From Saccharopolyspora erythraea (GTDB taxonomy: Bacteria; Actinomycetota; Actinomycetes; Mycobacteriales; Pseudonocardiaceae), in contig NZ_CP054839.1 of assembly GCF_018141105.1 (NCBI RefSeq), positions 2,728,001 to 2,792,000 of the forward strand: a DNA stretch of 64,000 nucleotides. The letters run 5' to 3'. Each line of letters starts with the position of its first letter. Positions within the stretch are counted from its first letter, which is position 1. The position numbers were made by a program, and so were the translations under genes. The notes below the pieces were generated by a model. The model was not told the origin of the DNA. It worked only from the letters and a program-made list of their open reading frames with translations, and did not search any database. This document shows positions 27,502-35,033 of the stretch, in pieces.

Positions 27502-27532
27502 ACTTAAGGATGGGATGAAGCCGACTTAAGGA
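27502..27532. promoter_or_regulatory. Direct repeat ACTTAAGGA x2 (possible operator)
   Basis: ACTTAAGGA occurs at 27502-27510 and 27524-27532, exactly 22 bp apart (two helical turns); the CTTAAG core is itself palindromic. It lies upstream of the XRE promoter and on the aspS side of the divergent gap. Confidence 0.4.
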
Positions 27533-27544
27533 GGTGTCGGATCC

Positions 27545-27572
27545 GGGCCAGGCTCGTAACAATGCCTGGCCC
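27545..27572. other. 9-bp perfect hairpin in the XRE-aspS gap
   Basis: GGGCCAGGC (27545-27553) pairs with GCCTGGCCC (27564-27572) around a 10-base AT-richer loop. No T-tract. Role unknown. Confidence 0.45.
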
Positions 27573-27826
27573 TGTCGCGGCGCCCCGCGAATCAGTTGAA
27601 TTGTGTACCGTCGGCGGCCTAATTGGTATCGACCATTCGCGTGTCCGGTTCGCCGTCCGACGCCAGCCTGCGCGCGCTCGACCCGGCCCCACCGGCGCGC
27701 TCGGAGCTTCGGTGGCTGCTCGGCGTTGCCCTGCCTCACCGGGGCGCCGACGGCAGCAGCGGGGAGCGGTTCAACCGCCGCGCACAGATCGGCAACCTGA
27801 TCCGGAGACTTGCCGCCCTGCCGCCT

Positions 27827-27890
27827 GCGGACTCGCCGCCTGGCATCCGCGGACTCACCGCCCTGGCCCCGCGGACTCACCGCCGCTCCC
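27827..27890. repeat. 22-bp tandem repeat, about three copies
   Basis: GCGGACTCGCCGCCTGGCATCC-like units start at 27827, 27849 and 27871 (GCGGACTCACCGCC core). The 22-bp period is not a multiple of three, which argues against coding. Confidence 0.65.
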
Positions 27891-27979
27891 AGGTCAGCAG
27901 CCGTAGTCCTGGCTACTCGCCGCCGCGCCCGCCGTTGCGCTACCTCTGCCTGTCGCCCCGCTCTCGCCACTGGCGCCGA

Positions 27980-28240
27980 GGTCGCACCGCGCTCGCCGCT
28001 GCGCCCCGCTGTCGCACCGCGTGCGCCGAGCGGCCGAGCCGCCTCCACCCGTCGCGCCGCGCTCGCCCGCCTGCTGTACCCGCACACTGCCGTGCCCACG
28101 TGTCGCACCGCGCCGGCCTGTCGCACCGCGCGCCGCCACACCAGCCTGTCGGGCCCGCGCGCCCCGCCGCGCCCGCCGTTGCGCCACGTCCGCGTGCCAC
28201 GCCACGCTCCCCGTCGCGCCCGCTGTCGCACCGCGCCCGC
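27980..28240. repeat. Low-complexity array of GTCGCACCGCG words
   Basis: GTCGCACCGCG recurs at irregular spacing (near 27983, 28013, 28101, 28118 and 28224), with related GTCGCGCCGCG and GCCCGCCGTTGCG words between. The plus strand is very C-rich here. Confidence 0.5.
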
Positions 28241-28423
28241 CTCGGCGCCGCGCCCGCTGTCGGCGCCCCGGTGGAGATAAACCTGCTCGACGGCACCCGT
28301 GCCCCGTTGGCTAGCCTTGGAGCCTCGCGTCCTCGCTGCAAGCGGGCCCCACGAGCAAGGGTGCCGGCGCCGGGGCGCCACACCGAACCACGCGCCGTCC
28401 ACGTCAAGAGGAGCTCAGTACCC

Positions 28424-30244
28424 GTGATGCGCACGCACGAGGCCGGATCGCTTCGCGCCGGTCATGCCGGGCAGTCCGTCACCCTGGCCGGGTGGGTGGC
28501 CCGTCGCCGCGATCACGGTGGGGTGATCTTCATCGACCTCCGCGACGCCTCGGGCGTCGCCCAGGTCGTCTTCCGCGAGGGCGAGATGGCCGAACGCGCC
28601 CACCGGCTGCGCTCCGAGTTCTGCCTGCGCATCACCGGCGAGGTCGTGCGCAGGCCGGAGGGCAACGAGAACCCCGAGATCGGCACCGGCGACATCGAGG
28701 TCACCGCCACCGAGCTGGAGGTGCTCTCCGAGTCCGCCCCGCTGCCGTTCCCGCTCGACGAGCACCTGGAGGTCGGCGAGGAGACCCGGCTGCGCCACCG
28801 CTACCTGGACCTGCGCCGCAACGGCCCGGCGAAGGCCATGCGGATGCGCAGCGAGGTCAACCGCGTCGCCCGCGACGTCCTGCACGGCCGCGACTTCGTC
28901 GAGGTCGAGACGCCGACGATGACGCGCTCCACACCCGAAGGCGCCCGCGACTTCCTGATCCCGGCCCGCCTGCAGCCCGGCAACTGGTACGCGCTGCCGC
29001 AGTCGCCGCAGCTGTTCAAGCAGCTGCTGATGGTCGGCGGCCTGGAGCGCTACTTCCAGATCGCCCGCTGCTACCGCGACGAGGACTTCCGCGCCGACCG
29101 CCAGCCCGAGTTCACCCAGCTCGACATCGAGATGAGCTTCGTCGACCAGGACGACGTGATCGAGCTGGGCGAGGAGATCATCAGCGCCCTCTGGCGCGAG
29201 ACCACCGGCCACGAGATCCCGCGCCCGATCCAGCGCATGACCTACGCCGACGCGATGGCCCGCTTCGGCACCGACAAGCCCGACCTGCGCTTCGGTCTCG
29301 AGCTCACCGAGATGACCGAGTACTTCGCGGACACGCCGTTCCGGGTGTTCCGCGCGCCCTACGTCGGCGCGGTCGTGATGCCCGGCGGCGCAGACCAGCC
29401 GCGGCGCCAGCTCGACGCCTGGCAGGACTGGGCGAAGCAGCGCGGTGCCAAGGGCCTGGCCTACGTGCTGGTCGGCCAGGACGGGACGCTTTCCGGCCCG
29501 GTGGCCAAGAACCTCTCCGACGGCGAGCGCGACGGCTTGGTCAAGGCGGTCGGGGCGGCCCCCGGTGACTGCGTGTTCTTCGCCGCGGGCGACCGCTCCT
29601 CCTCGCGGGCCCTGCTGGGCGCGGCGCGGCTGGAGATCGGGGAGCGCTGCGGGCTCATCGACCACGACGCGTGGTCGTTCGTGTGGGTCGTCGACGCCCC
29701 GATGTTCGAGTCGATCGACGACACCGACGACGTCGCGGTCGGCTCCGGCCGCTGGACGGCCGTGCACCACCCGTTCACCTCTCCGAACGCCGACTGGGTC
29801 GACAACTTCGAGTCCGACCCGGCCAACGCGCTCGCCTGGGCCTACGACATCGTCTGCAACGGCAACGAGATCGGCGGCGGCTCCATCCGTATCCACCGCT
29901 CCGACGTGCAGAAGCGGGTGTTCGAGCTGCTCGGTATCAGCGAGGAGCAGGCGCAGGACAAGTTCGGCTTCCTGCTCGAGGCGTTCAAGTACGGCCCGCC
30001 GCCGCACGGCGGCATCGCCTTCGGCTGGGACCGGATCTGCATGCTGCTGGCGGGCGCGGACTCGCTGCGCGACGTCATCGCCTTCCCCAAGAGCGGTGGC
30101 GGCTACGACCCGCTGACCGGCGCGCCGTCGCCGATCACGGTCGAGCAGCGCAAGGAGGCGGGTGTGGACGCCAAGCCCGCGGCCAAGGTCGGCGACGAGA
30201 GCATCTCGGTGTTCCCGCCCGGCGTGGTCGAGAAGCAGGGCTGA
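28424..30244 (+). CDS. aspS: Aspartyl-tRNA synthetase
   Basis: This encodes 606 residues, the length of bacterial-type AspRS with the GAD insertion domain. The N-terminal OB domain ([23 protein letters not shown]) binds the anticodon; class II motif 2 is [29 protein letters not shown]; motif 3 lies in [20 protein letters not shown]. The GAD domain spans about 300-430. It probably charges tRNA-Asp, possibly also tRNA-Asn (non-discriminating), as actinobacteria often lack AsnRS. GTG 28424 matches the family start and has GAGGAG 10 bases upstream; ATG 28427 is an alternative. Confidence 0.96.
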   Translation: MMRTHEAGSLRAGHAGQSVTLAGWVARRRDHGGVIFIDLRDASGVAQVVFREGEMAERAHRLRSEFCLRITGEVVRRPEGNENPEIGTGDIEVTATELEVLSESAPLPFPLDEHLEVGEETRLRHRYLDLRRNGPAKAMRMRSEVNRVARDVLHGRDFVEVETPTMTRSTPEGARDFLIPARLQPGNWYALPQSPQLFKQLLMVGGLERYFQIARCYRDEDFRADRQPEFTQLDIEMSFVDQDDVIELGEEIISALWRETTGHEIPRPIQRMTYADAMARFGTDKPDLRFGLELTEMTEYFADTPFRVFRAPYVGAVVMPGGADQPRRQLDAWQDWAKQRGAKGLAYVLVGQDGTLSGPVAKNLSDGERDGLVKAVGAAPGDCVFFAAGDRSSSRALLGAARLEIGERCGLIDHDAWSFVWVVDAPMFESIDDTDDVAVGSGRWTAVHHPFTSPNADWVDNFESDPANALAWAYDIVCNGNEIGGGSIRIHRSDVQKRVFELLGISEEQAQDKFGFLLEAFKYGPPPHGGIAFGWDRICMLLAGADSLRDVIAFPKSGGGYDPLTGAPSPITVEQRKEAGVDAKPAAKVGDESISVFPPGVVEKQG

Positions 30245-31333
30245 GCGCCGCCGGTAGCGGGCCCGGACCGGCCATCGGCCGGACCCGCGGTCGGTGAACG
30301 GCATCAGCGAAAACCGGCATCGGTTCGGGGACTGGCCCGGGGGCGGAACGTTCCGCCCCCGGGCCAGTCCCGTCCGAGCCGGAGCCGGCCCAATGAAGGC
30401 GCGGCAGGGGAGCGGGGGACGTAGGCCAAGAGGCCGAGGCGTTGCGTCGCAATGCCCTCCACAGCAGAGGAACCGGGACCGCTCGGGACCGCCGCTGGGA
30501 TAAACCGGACGGACAGGCCGGCCGCAGGCCGGAGCCCAGCGCTACCGATGCCGGGCCGGTCGCTCCGACGGGGAAACTTGCGAGTCGGGGGCGGTTCCAG
30601 GGGATTCCAGCCGTGGTCACCCTGCGGATGCGGAGACCGGCCGGGTGTGCGGGGTCCCGCTCTTCCGGGTGAGGAGTGGCGATCTCGGGTAGTCGGTGGT
30701 TCGGCCCGCCAGCCACCCGAACGTGCGGTCGCAGATGTGTTCGGGCAGCCCTTGGCCGGAGGTGGCCTTCGGCACTGCGTTCGTGGGGGCGCGGGGCTTG
30801 GCGCGGTCGTAGGTACCTGGCGTCTGCGTCGTCGAGACAGGCGCCGTTGTTGTCGTCTGACGGAAGGCGGGTTTCGTCGTGGCTCGGCGGGTGTTCGTTC
30901 CGGTAACGACGGCGCCCGCGGCCGGTTACGGCGTCGTGGCGGGCGATTTCCGCGACACGGGTAGTACGCGGTTCGCGGCCGGAGTCCCGCGTGGCTGTGT
31001 GCGGAGCATCCGCGTGCTCGTCGACAGCCGCGGTGTGCGGCTGACGGCCGACAAGCCGCGCAGGGCAGGAAATCCAGGCAGGACAAGGGCTCGTAAGGCT
31101 CGTACAGCGCGCTCCGAGGGGGTAAACAGGAAGGTGGGTTGCAGGTTCTTCGCTTCCGTGCAACGTCGGCGATGCGGGGTTCCGTCATCGTCGGAGGGAA
31201 GTGCCCGGTGGCCCGTCGGAAAGGAGTCGGCTACCTGGCGAACACACAGCGTTCCTGGGTAACCACCAGTTGTGTGTCACTTGACCGGTCATGCCCGTTC
31301 GGGTTCGGGCAATGGGGGTAGGGTCTGGAGACG
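30245..31333. other. 1.1-kb gene-free region after aspS
   Basis: Apart from the 44-bp palindrome at its left end I see no gene: candidate frames lack ribosome sites and show no protein-like pattern. The sequence is less strongly GC-periodic than the flanking genes. A promoter for the phosphotransferase gene should lie near 31270-31320 (TTGACC at 31280), but no -10 fits it. Confidence 0.5.
30328..30371. terminator. 44-bp perfect palindrome after aspS
   Basis: The arms of 22 bp (30328-30349 and 30350-30371) are perfectly complementary with no spacer; the centre reads GGAACGTTCC. It can form a very stable hairpin about 84 bp after the aspS stop. No T-tract follows. Confidence 0.75.
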
Positions 31334-32545
31334 ATGAGCGTGGAGATCACCACCGGCCCGCCGGAGGTCCGGATCCCTGCGAGCACGGAGGTGACCGATA
31401 CGGTCGCCACGGCTGAAGCCGTGCTCAGCAGGCGTACGGGAGCCGCAGTGCGGCTCGCCGATGCAGAAGACCTCGGCGGGAGCGACCGTTCGGTCGTCAT
31501 GCGGGTCAGGGTTGCCGAGTCCCCCTTCGAGCTGCCCAGGACCCTCGTGGTCAAGCATTACGGGGCCTGTGCGGACTCGGCTCGCTCCGACCCGTTCGCG
31601 CACGAGGCCGCGAGCTGCCAGCTCTCGACCGCGCTGCCGCCGGAGGTCCGGGTCGGCCCCGAGCTGATCGCCCACGACGTCAACGAGCGCCTGCTGGTGC
31701 TCGAGGACCTCGGCCGCGGCTCGACGCTCGCCGACGTGCTCTTCGCCGACGACCCGCGCGCCGCCGAGCGCGCCCTGCTGGCGTGGGCGCGGGCGCTGGG
31801 CAGGCTGCACACGACGATGGCGGGCAGCGAGCCGGACTTCGACGCGCTCATGCGCAGGCTGGGCACCAGGTCGTGGACCGACCCGGTGGCCGACGACATC
31901 CTGCGGTCCCTCTCGGAGCTGCCCGGGCTGCTGGAGCAGACGCTGGCCGTGCGGACCCCTCCGGGGATCGCCGAGCGGCTGGCCGACGCGGCCGCGCTGC
32001 TCGGTCCGAGCCGCTACCGCTCGTTCAGCCCGTCGGACATCTGCCCGGACAACAGCCTCGTCACCGGCACCGGCGTGCGCTTCCTGGACTTCGAGTGGGG
32101 CTGCGTGCGCGATGTCGCGCTCGACGCGGCCTACCTGCAGTACCCGTTCCCTTCGTCGTGGTGCTCCTACGCCCTGCCGGACAACCTGGCCGAGAGCATG
32201 CTCTCCACCTGGCGGTCGGAGATCGTCGAGGTGTGGCCGGAGCTCGACGACGACGAGGTGCTGCTGCCCAGGCTGTTCGACGCGCAGCTGCTGTGGGTGT
32301 GGGTCTCGACGTGGTGGTTCCTGCCGCGCACCGGCGAGACCGACCGGCCCATCGACCTGCACATGCCATCGCCGCGCCGCAGCACGGCGCTGGTGGACCG
32401 CTGGCGGCACCTGCGTGCCGACGCCGAGTCCGCGGGCATGACCGAGCTGGCCGAGTACGCGGGGCACCTGGTGGACGCGCTGGTCGACCGGTTCGGCGCG
32501 GGCGCGCTGCACCTGCTGCCCTACCCGGCGTTCCGGAACGAGTAG
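31334..32545 (+). CDS. Aminoglycoside phosphotransferase-fold (kinase-like) protein
   Basis: This encodes 403 residues. It has the protein-kinase-like phosphotransferase layout: a beta-lobe with RTLVVKHYG (ATP-contact lysine) at ~residue 74, a linker VLEDLGRGSTLADVL, a helix with ALGRLHTTMAG, and the catalytic loop SPSDICPDNSLV followed by VRFLDFEWG (metal Asp). The usual His before the catalytic Asp (HGDxxxxN) is replaced here, but Asp and Asn remain. Substrate unknown (small molecule or sugar). GGAG precedes the ATG. It stands alone. Confidence 0.82.
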   Translation: MSVEITTGPPEVRIPASTEVTDTVATAEAVLSRRTGAAVRLADAEDLGGSDRSVVMRVRVAESPFELPRTLVVKHYGACADSARSDPFAHEAASCQLSTALPPEVRVGPELIAHDVNERLLVLEDLGRGSTLADVLFADDPRAAERALLAWARALGRLHTTMAGSEPDFDALMRRLGTRSWTDPVADDILRSLSELPGLLEQTLAVRTPPGIAERLADAAALLGPSRYRSFSPSDICPDNSLVTGTGVRFLDFEWGCVRDVALDAAYLQYPFPSSWCSYALPDNLAESMLSTWRSEIVEVWPELDDDEVLLPRLFDAQLLWVWVSTWWFLPRTGETDRPIDLHMPSPRRSTALVDRWRHLRADAESAGMTELAEYAGHLVDALVDRFGAGALHLLPYPAFRNE

Positions 32546-32763
32546 TTCCCGGCTGACCGACGCCCCGGCACGAGCCGCCTGAACGGACCGCTGAGAGCTC
32601 CGGGTGCGGGCACTGGCGGAAAAGCCTCGCGCCTGAACCGTCGATGCGCGAGGCGGGCCCCTCAGGGGCGCCACGGTGCTGTCCGAACGTCGAGGGGTCC
32701 GTGGTCGCCCGCGAACTCTGCCCGTGCGCCGGGAAAAGGGGTCGCCGACCCTGCATGCATCGC

Positions 32764-32769
32764 TATACA
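32764..32769 (+). promoter_or_regulatory. Possible -10 box (TATACA) before the GNAT gene
   Basis: TATACA lies 19 bp before the ATG at 32789. No good -35 is seen. Confidence 0.3.
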
Positions 32770-32788
32770 TTCCCGTGGGAAACGATGC

Positions 32789-33538
32789 ATGGAGGCTTCC
32801 TTGGCGATCGACCAGGTGGACCCGCACGAGGTCGAGCGCGCGGCTGCGGCGACGTGGCCCGCGTCGACGGTGCGGCCCGACGCGGGGTGGCTGCTGCGCC
32901 ACTGCGGCGTGCTCGACCGTAAGCGTTCGAACTCGGCGTTGCCGCCTGCCGTAGTCGACGATCCCGCCGCGGCGGCCGAACGGGTGGAGCGCTTCTACGC
33001 CGGGCGCGGCGCACGTCCGGTCGTGCAGGTGAGTCCGCTGGAGGCGCACCGGGAACTCGACGAGTTCCTCGCCGGTCGCGGGTACGCGGCGATCGCCAGG
33101 GCCGACGCCATGGTCGCCGGCACCGCCGATGTGATCGCCAGTGCCGTCGCGCGCGAGTTCGCCGTGCGGCTGGACACGGGACCGCGCGACGGCTGGTTCG
33201 CCGCAGGCGCGGGGGCGGGGCGGCCGGTGGAGCCGGGGCTGGACGCTGTGCGTGCGCCCGCGCGCTTCGCGATCGCTTTCGCCGGGCCGATACCGGTGGG
33301 CGTCGGCTTGTTCGCGCTGGCCGGTCAGTGGTGCGGGGTCTACTGCATGGCCACCGCCGAGCGGTGGCGCAGGCGCGGTGTGGCCGGGACCTTGCTGCGC
33401 GCGGGTGCGCGTTGGGCGGCCGAGGCGGGCGCCACGCGGATGTTCCTCCAGGTCGAGGCCGACAACCCCGGCGCGGTGCTGCTCTACGAGCGGGTCGGCT
33501 TCGCGCGCTCGCACGGTTACCACTACCGGGTCCGATAA
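32789..33538 (+). CDS. GNAT-family N-acetyltransferase
   Basis: This encodes 249 residues. The C-terminal half is a GNAT domain: GQWCGVYCMATAERWRRRGVAGTLLRAGARWAAEAG is the acetyl-CoA (R/Q-x-x-G-x-A) motif A, and FLQVEADNPGAVLLYERVGF is motif B. The N-terminal half (residues 1-120) is a decayed or second GNAT-like domain. ATG 32789 has no ribosome site; a TTG at 32801 has GGAGG 5 bases before it and is a possible start. Substrate unknown. Confidence 0.85.
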   Translation: MEASLAIDQVDPHEVERAAAATWPASTVRPDAGWLLRHCGVLDRKRSNSALPPAVVDDPAAAAERVERFYAGRGARPVVQVSPLEAHRELDEFLAGRGYAAIARADAMVAGTADVIASAVAREFAVRLDTGPRDGWFAAGAGAGRPVEPGLDAVRAPARFAIAFAGPIPVGVGLFALAGQWCGVYCMATAERWRRRGVAGTLLRAGARWAAEAGATRMFLQVEADNPGAVLLYERVGFARSHGYHYRVR

Positions 33539-33765
33539 GTCCGGATTACCGGCCGTGGGCGCGGCATCGGATGAACTCCGACGACGGTCGCTCGTCTGGG
33601 TTACCCTGATCACACTTTTTGTCGCCTCTGGGCGTGGAAGCGCCCGTCGTCACCCTCGACCCCGGGTGTCCGCAACGGTCCTTTCGGGTGGATTCGCAGG
33701 TGGCGGGGCCGGGAACTCGCATTAGCATTCCTTCATTTTTGGGCGGGTACTACCCGATCCGCGAC

Positions 33766-33794
33766 TTGCGAAGAGCCCATGGGTGTCGGATACC
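33766..33794 (+). promoter_or_regulatory. Promoter of the small secreted-protein gene
   Basis: TTGCGA (33766-33771), a 17-bp spacer and GATACC (33789-33794) fit a sigma-70-type promoter. The leader would be about 85 bases long. Confidence 0.5.
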
Positions 33795-33832
33795 TTGAGT
33801 TCAACGTTTCGATACTTCCCTTCTCTAGTGTC

Positions 33833-33866
33833 GACGAGGACGCAGGGGAGCTCCCCTCGTCGTATC
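33833..33866 (+). other. Leader hairpin upstream of the small secreted-protein gene
   Basis: The segment around CGACGAGG ... CCTCGTCG can pair, enclosing the perfect GGGGAGCTCCCC palindrome (33845-33856). It ends about 9 bases before the GGGAGG ribosome site, so it could influence translation. No known riboswitch recognised. Confidence 0.4.
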
Positions 33867-33885
33867 CACATAGTGGGAGGATCCA

Positions 33886-34269
33886 GTGGCGAGCACGGCT
33901 TGGCGCATCACGAGAGCAGGAATATTCCTGCTATTCGTGGTGTTGCTGACCATCCTCGGCCCGCTGCAGAGCTCGGCGAGTTCGGGGCCCGTCTTCCAGT
34001 CCGGTTCGTCGAAGTCCGAGACCGAGAAGCACGAGCACCGCGAGGGGCAGAAGCTCCGCGAGCGGTTGCCCGGAATCGCACTGCACCGAAGGGCTTGCCT
34101 GCCCCGCGAGCTCGGCCGGAAGCCGCTGCCGCAGGGCATGCAGCACGGCGCCCGCGACCGGGAGGCGGCCGAGCAGGCCGTGCGCTACCGGCCCCGGCTC
34201 GCGGTGCTTCCCGAACACCGGGTCAGATCACTGCATTCACCCGCCCTGCTCCAGGTGTTCCGGCACTGA
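33886..34269 (+). CDS. Small secreted protein of unknown function
   Basis: This encodes 127 residues. A signal peptide is clear: basic start (WRITR), hydrophobic core GIFLLFVVLLTILGPL, then QSSASSG with a likely cleavage site after SSA/SAS. The mature part is very basic and rich in Arg, His, Leu and Pro with one cysteine; no family recognised. GGGAGG lies 5 bases before the GTG start, and a promoter and hairpin leader precede it, which supports expression. It is 69 bp upstream of the carbonic anhydrase gene on the same strand. The second half could be non-conserved sequence. Confidence 0.55.
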   Translation: MASTAWRITRAGIFLLFVVLLTILGPLQSSASSGPVFQSGSSKSETEKHEHREGQKLRERLPGIALHRRACLPRELGRKPLPQGMQHGARDREAAEQAVRYRPRLAVLPEHRVRSLHSPALLQVFRH

Positions 34270-34338
34270 GGAAACAAGCCCGAAACACGGGCCTCACGTG
34301 CCGACAACACAAGTGTTCACCTTGAGCAGGGGCGAGCA

Positions 34339-34938
34339 ATGAATTTCGACCACTTCGTGCACCACGCACGTCGTCATCCCGGCATGCTCCCGGAGACCCG
34401 GCGCAGACAACTGGCGGCGGGTCAGCAACCGGTGGCATTGTTCATCGGCTGCTCGGACTCCCGGGTGGTTCCGTCGCAGATCACCGGCGCCGAGCCGGGG
34501 AAGCTTTTCGAGTTGCGCACCGCGGGAAATGTCGTCCCGGCTTATGTGCCGGATTCGGCTTCCAGTGAAATGGCCACGATCGAATACGCGGTCATCGTGC
34601 TGGGCGTTCCCGAGATCATCGTGTGCGGGCACTCGCACTGCGGCGCGGTGACCGCGCTCAGCGCGGCCGGGCGCGGGCTGGAGCAGCTGCCCGCGATGCG
34701 GACCTGGCTCGGCACCGACGGCATGCCCGACGTCGAGCAGGGCCCGGAGGACCCGAGCGTCCGGATCGAGAGCAAGCGCCACCTGCGGGCACAGCTCGAC
34801 ACGCTGCGGTCGTACCCGTTCATCCGCGAACGGGTCGACGCGGGGCAGCTGCGCCTGCACGGCTGGTTCTACGAGATCGACACCGGTCTGGTCACGGCCT
34901 GCCCGCACGACGACGTCGAGGAATTCCTCCCGCTCTGA
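34339..34938 (+). CDS. Beta-class carbonic anhydrase
   Basis: This encodes 199 residues. Zinc-site motifs are complete: CSDSR (Cys38-Asp40-Arg42) and GHSHCGAV (His98, Cys101). It interconverts CO2 and bicarbonate in the cytoplasm. TAGNVVPAY and ATIEYAVIVLGVPEIIVCGHS are standard for the family. A SulP transporter gene follows after 95 bp, with a hairpin and T-tract between them. Linked carbonic anhydrase and SulP genes occur in many bacteria and suggest bicarbonate uptake or supply. Confidence 0.94.
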   Translation: MNFDHFVHHARRHPGMLPETRRRQLAAGQQPVALFIGCSDSRVVPSQITGAEPGKLFELRTAGNVVPAYVPDSASSEMATIEYAVIVLGVPEIIVCGHSHCGAVTALSAAGRGLEQLPAMRTWLGTDGMPDVEQGPEDPSVRIESKRHLRAQLDTLRSYPFIRERVDAGQLRLHGWFYEIDTGLVTACPHDDVEEFLPL

Positions 34939-34958
34939 CCCGAGCGCCCCACCACGCA

Positions 34959-35006
34959 CGCCCGCATGCGTCTACGGATGCGGGCGCGCTTCCTCATTCC
35001 TTTTTT
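34959..35006 (+). terminator. Hairpin with T-tract between carbonic anhydrase and SulP genes
   Basis: CGCCCGCAT (34959-34967) pairs with ATGCGGGCG (34978-34986), followed by a pyrimidine run ending in TTTTTT (35001-35006). It is the most canonical intrinsic terminator in the window except that the T-tract is 15 bases away, so it may act as an attenuator before the SulP gene. Confidence 0.6.
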
Positions 35007-35033
35007 CCGCTTCGATCTCCGCAGGAGTGCAAA

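Larger units (their letters stand above)
27414..28423. other. 1-kb divergent gap between XRE gene and aspS, repeat-rich and strand-biased
   Basis: The left 200 bp holds the XRE promoter, the ACTTAAGGA direct repeats and a 9-bp hairpin. From about 27800 to 28265 the plus strand is strongly C-rich with 22-bp repeats and recurring GTCGCACCGCG words. The frame of aspS stays open through this stretch only because stops are rare at such base composition; there is no start or conserved domain. Confidence 0.5.
33539..33885. other. Intergenic region with promoter and structured leader of the small secreted-protein gene
   Basis: These 347 bp hold no gene. The stretch 33730-33885 contains a promoter (33766-33794) and a leader hairpin around a GGGGAGCTCCCC palindrome. 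Confidence 0.5.

Noticed and set aside
27623-28423. Upstream extension of aspS by 267 codons
   Set aside because: The extension is Pro/Arg/Ala low-complexity sequence over tandem repeats; AspRS homology begins at 28424 with a ribosome site before it.
30135-31188. Minus-strand frames of 294 and 342 codons after aspS
   Set aside because: They overlap the 44-bp palindrome and the aspS 3' end, have Arg/Pro/His-rich shadow composition and lack start signals.
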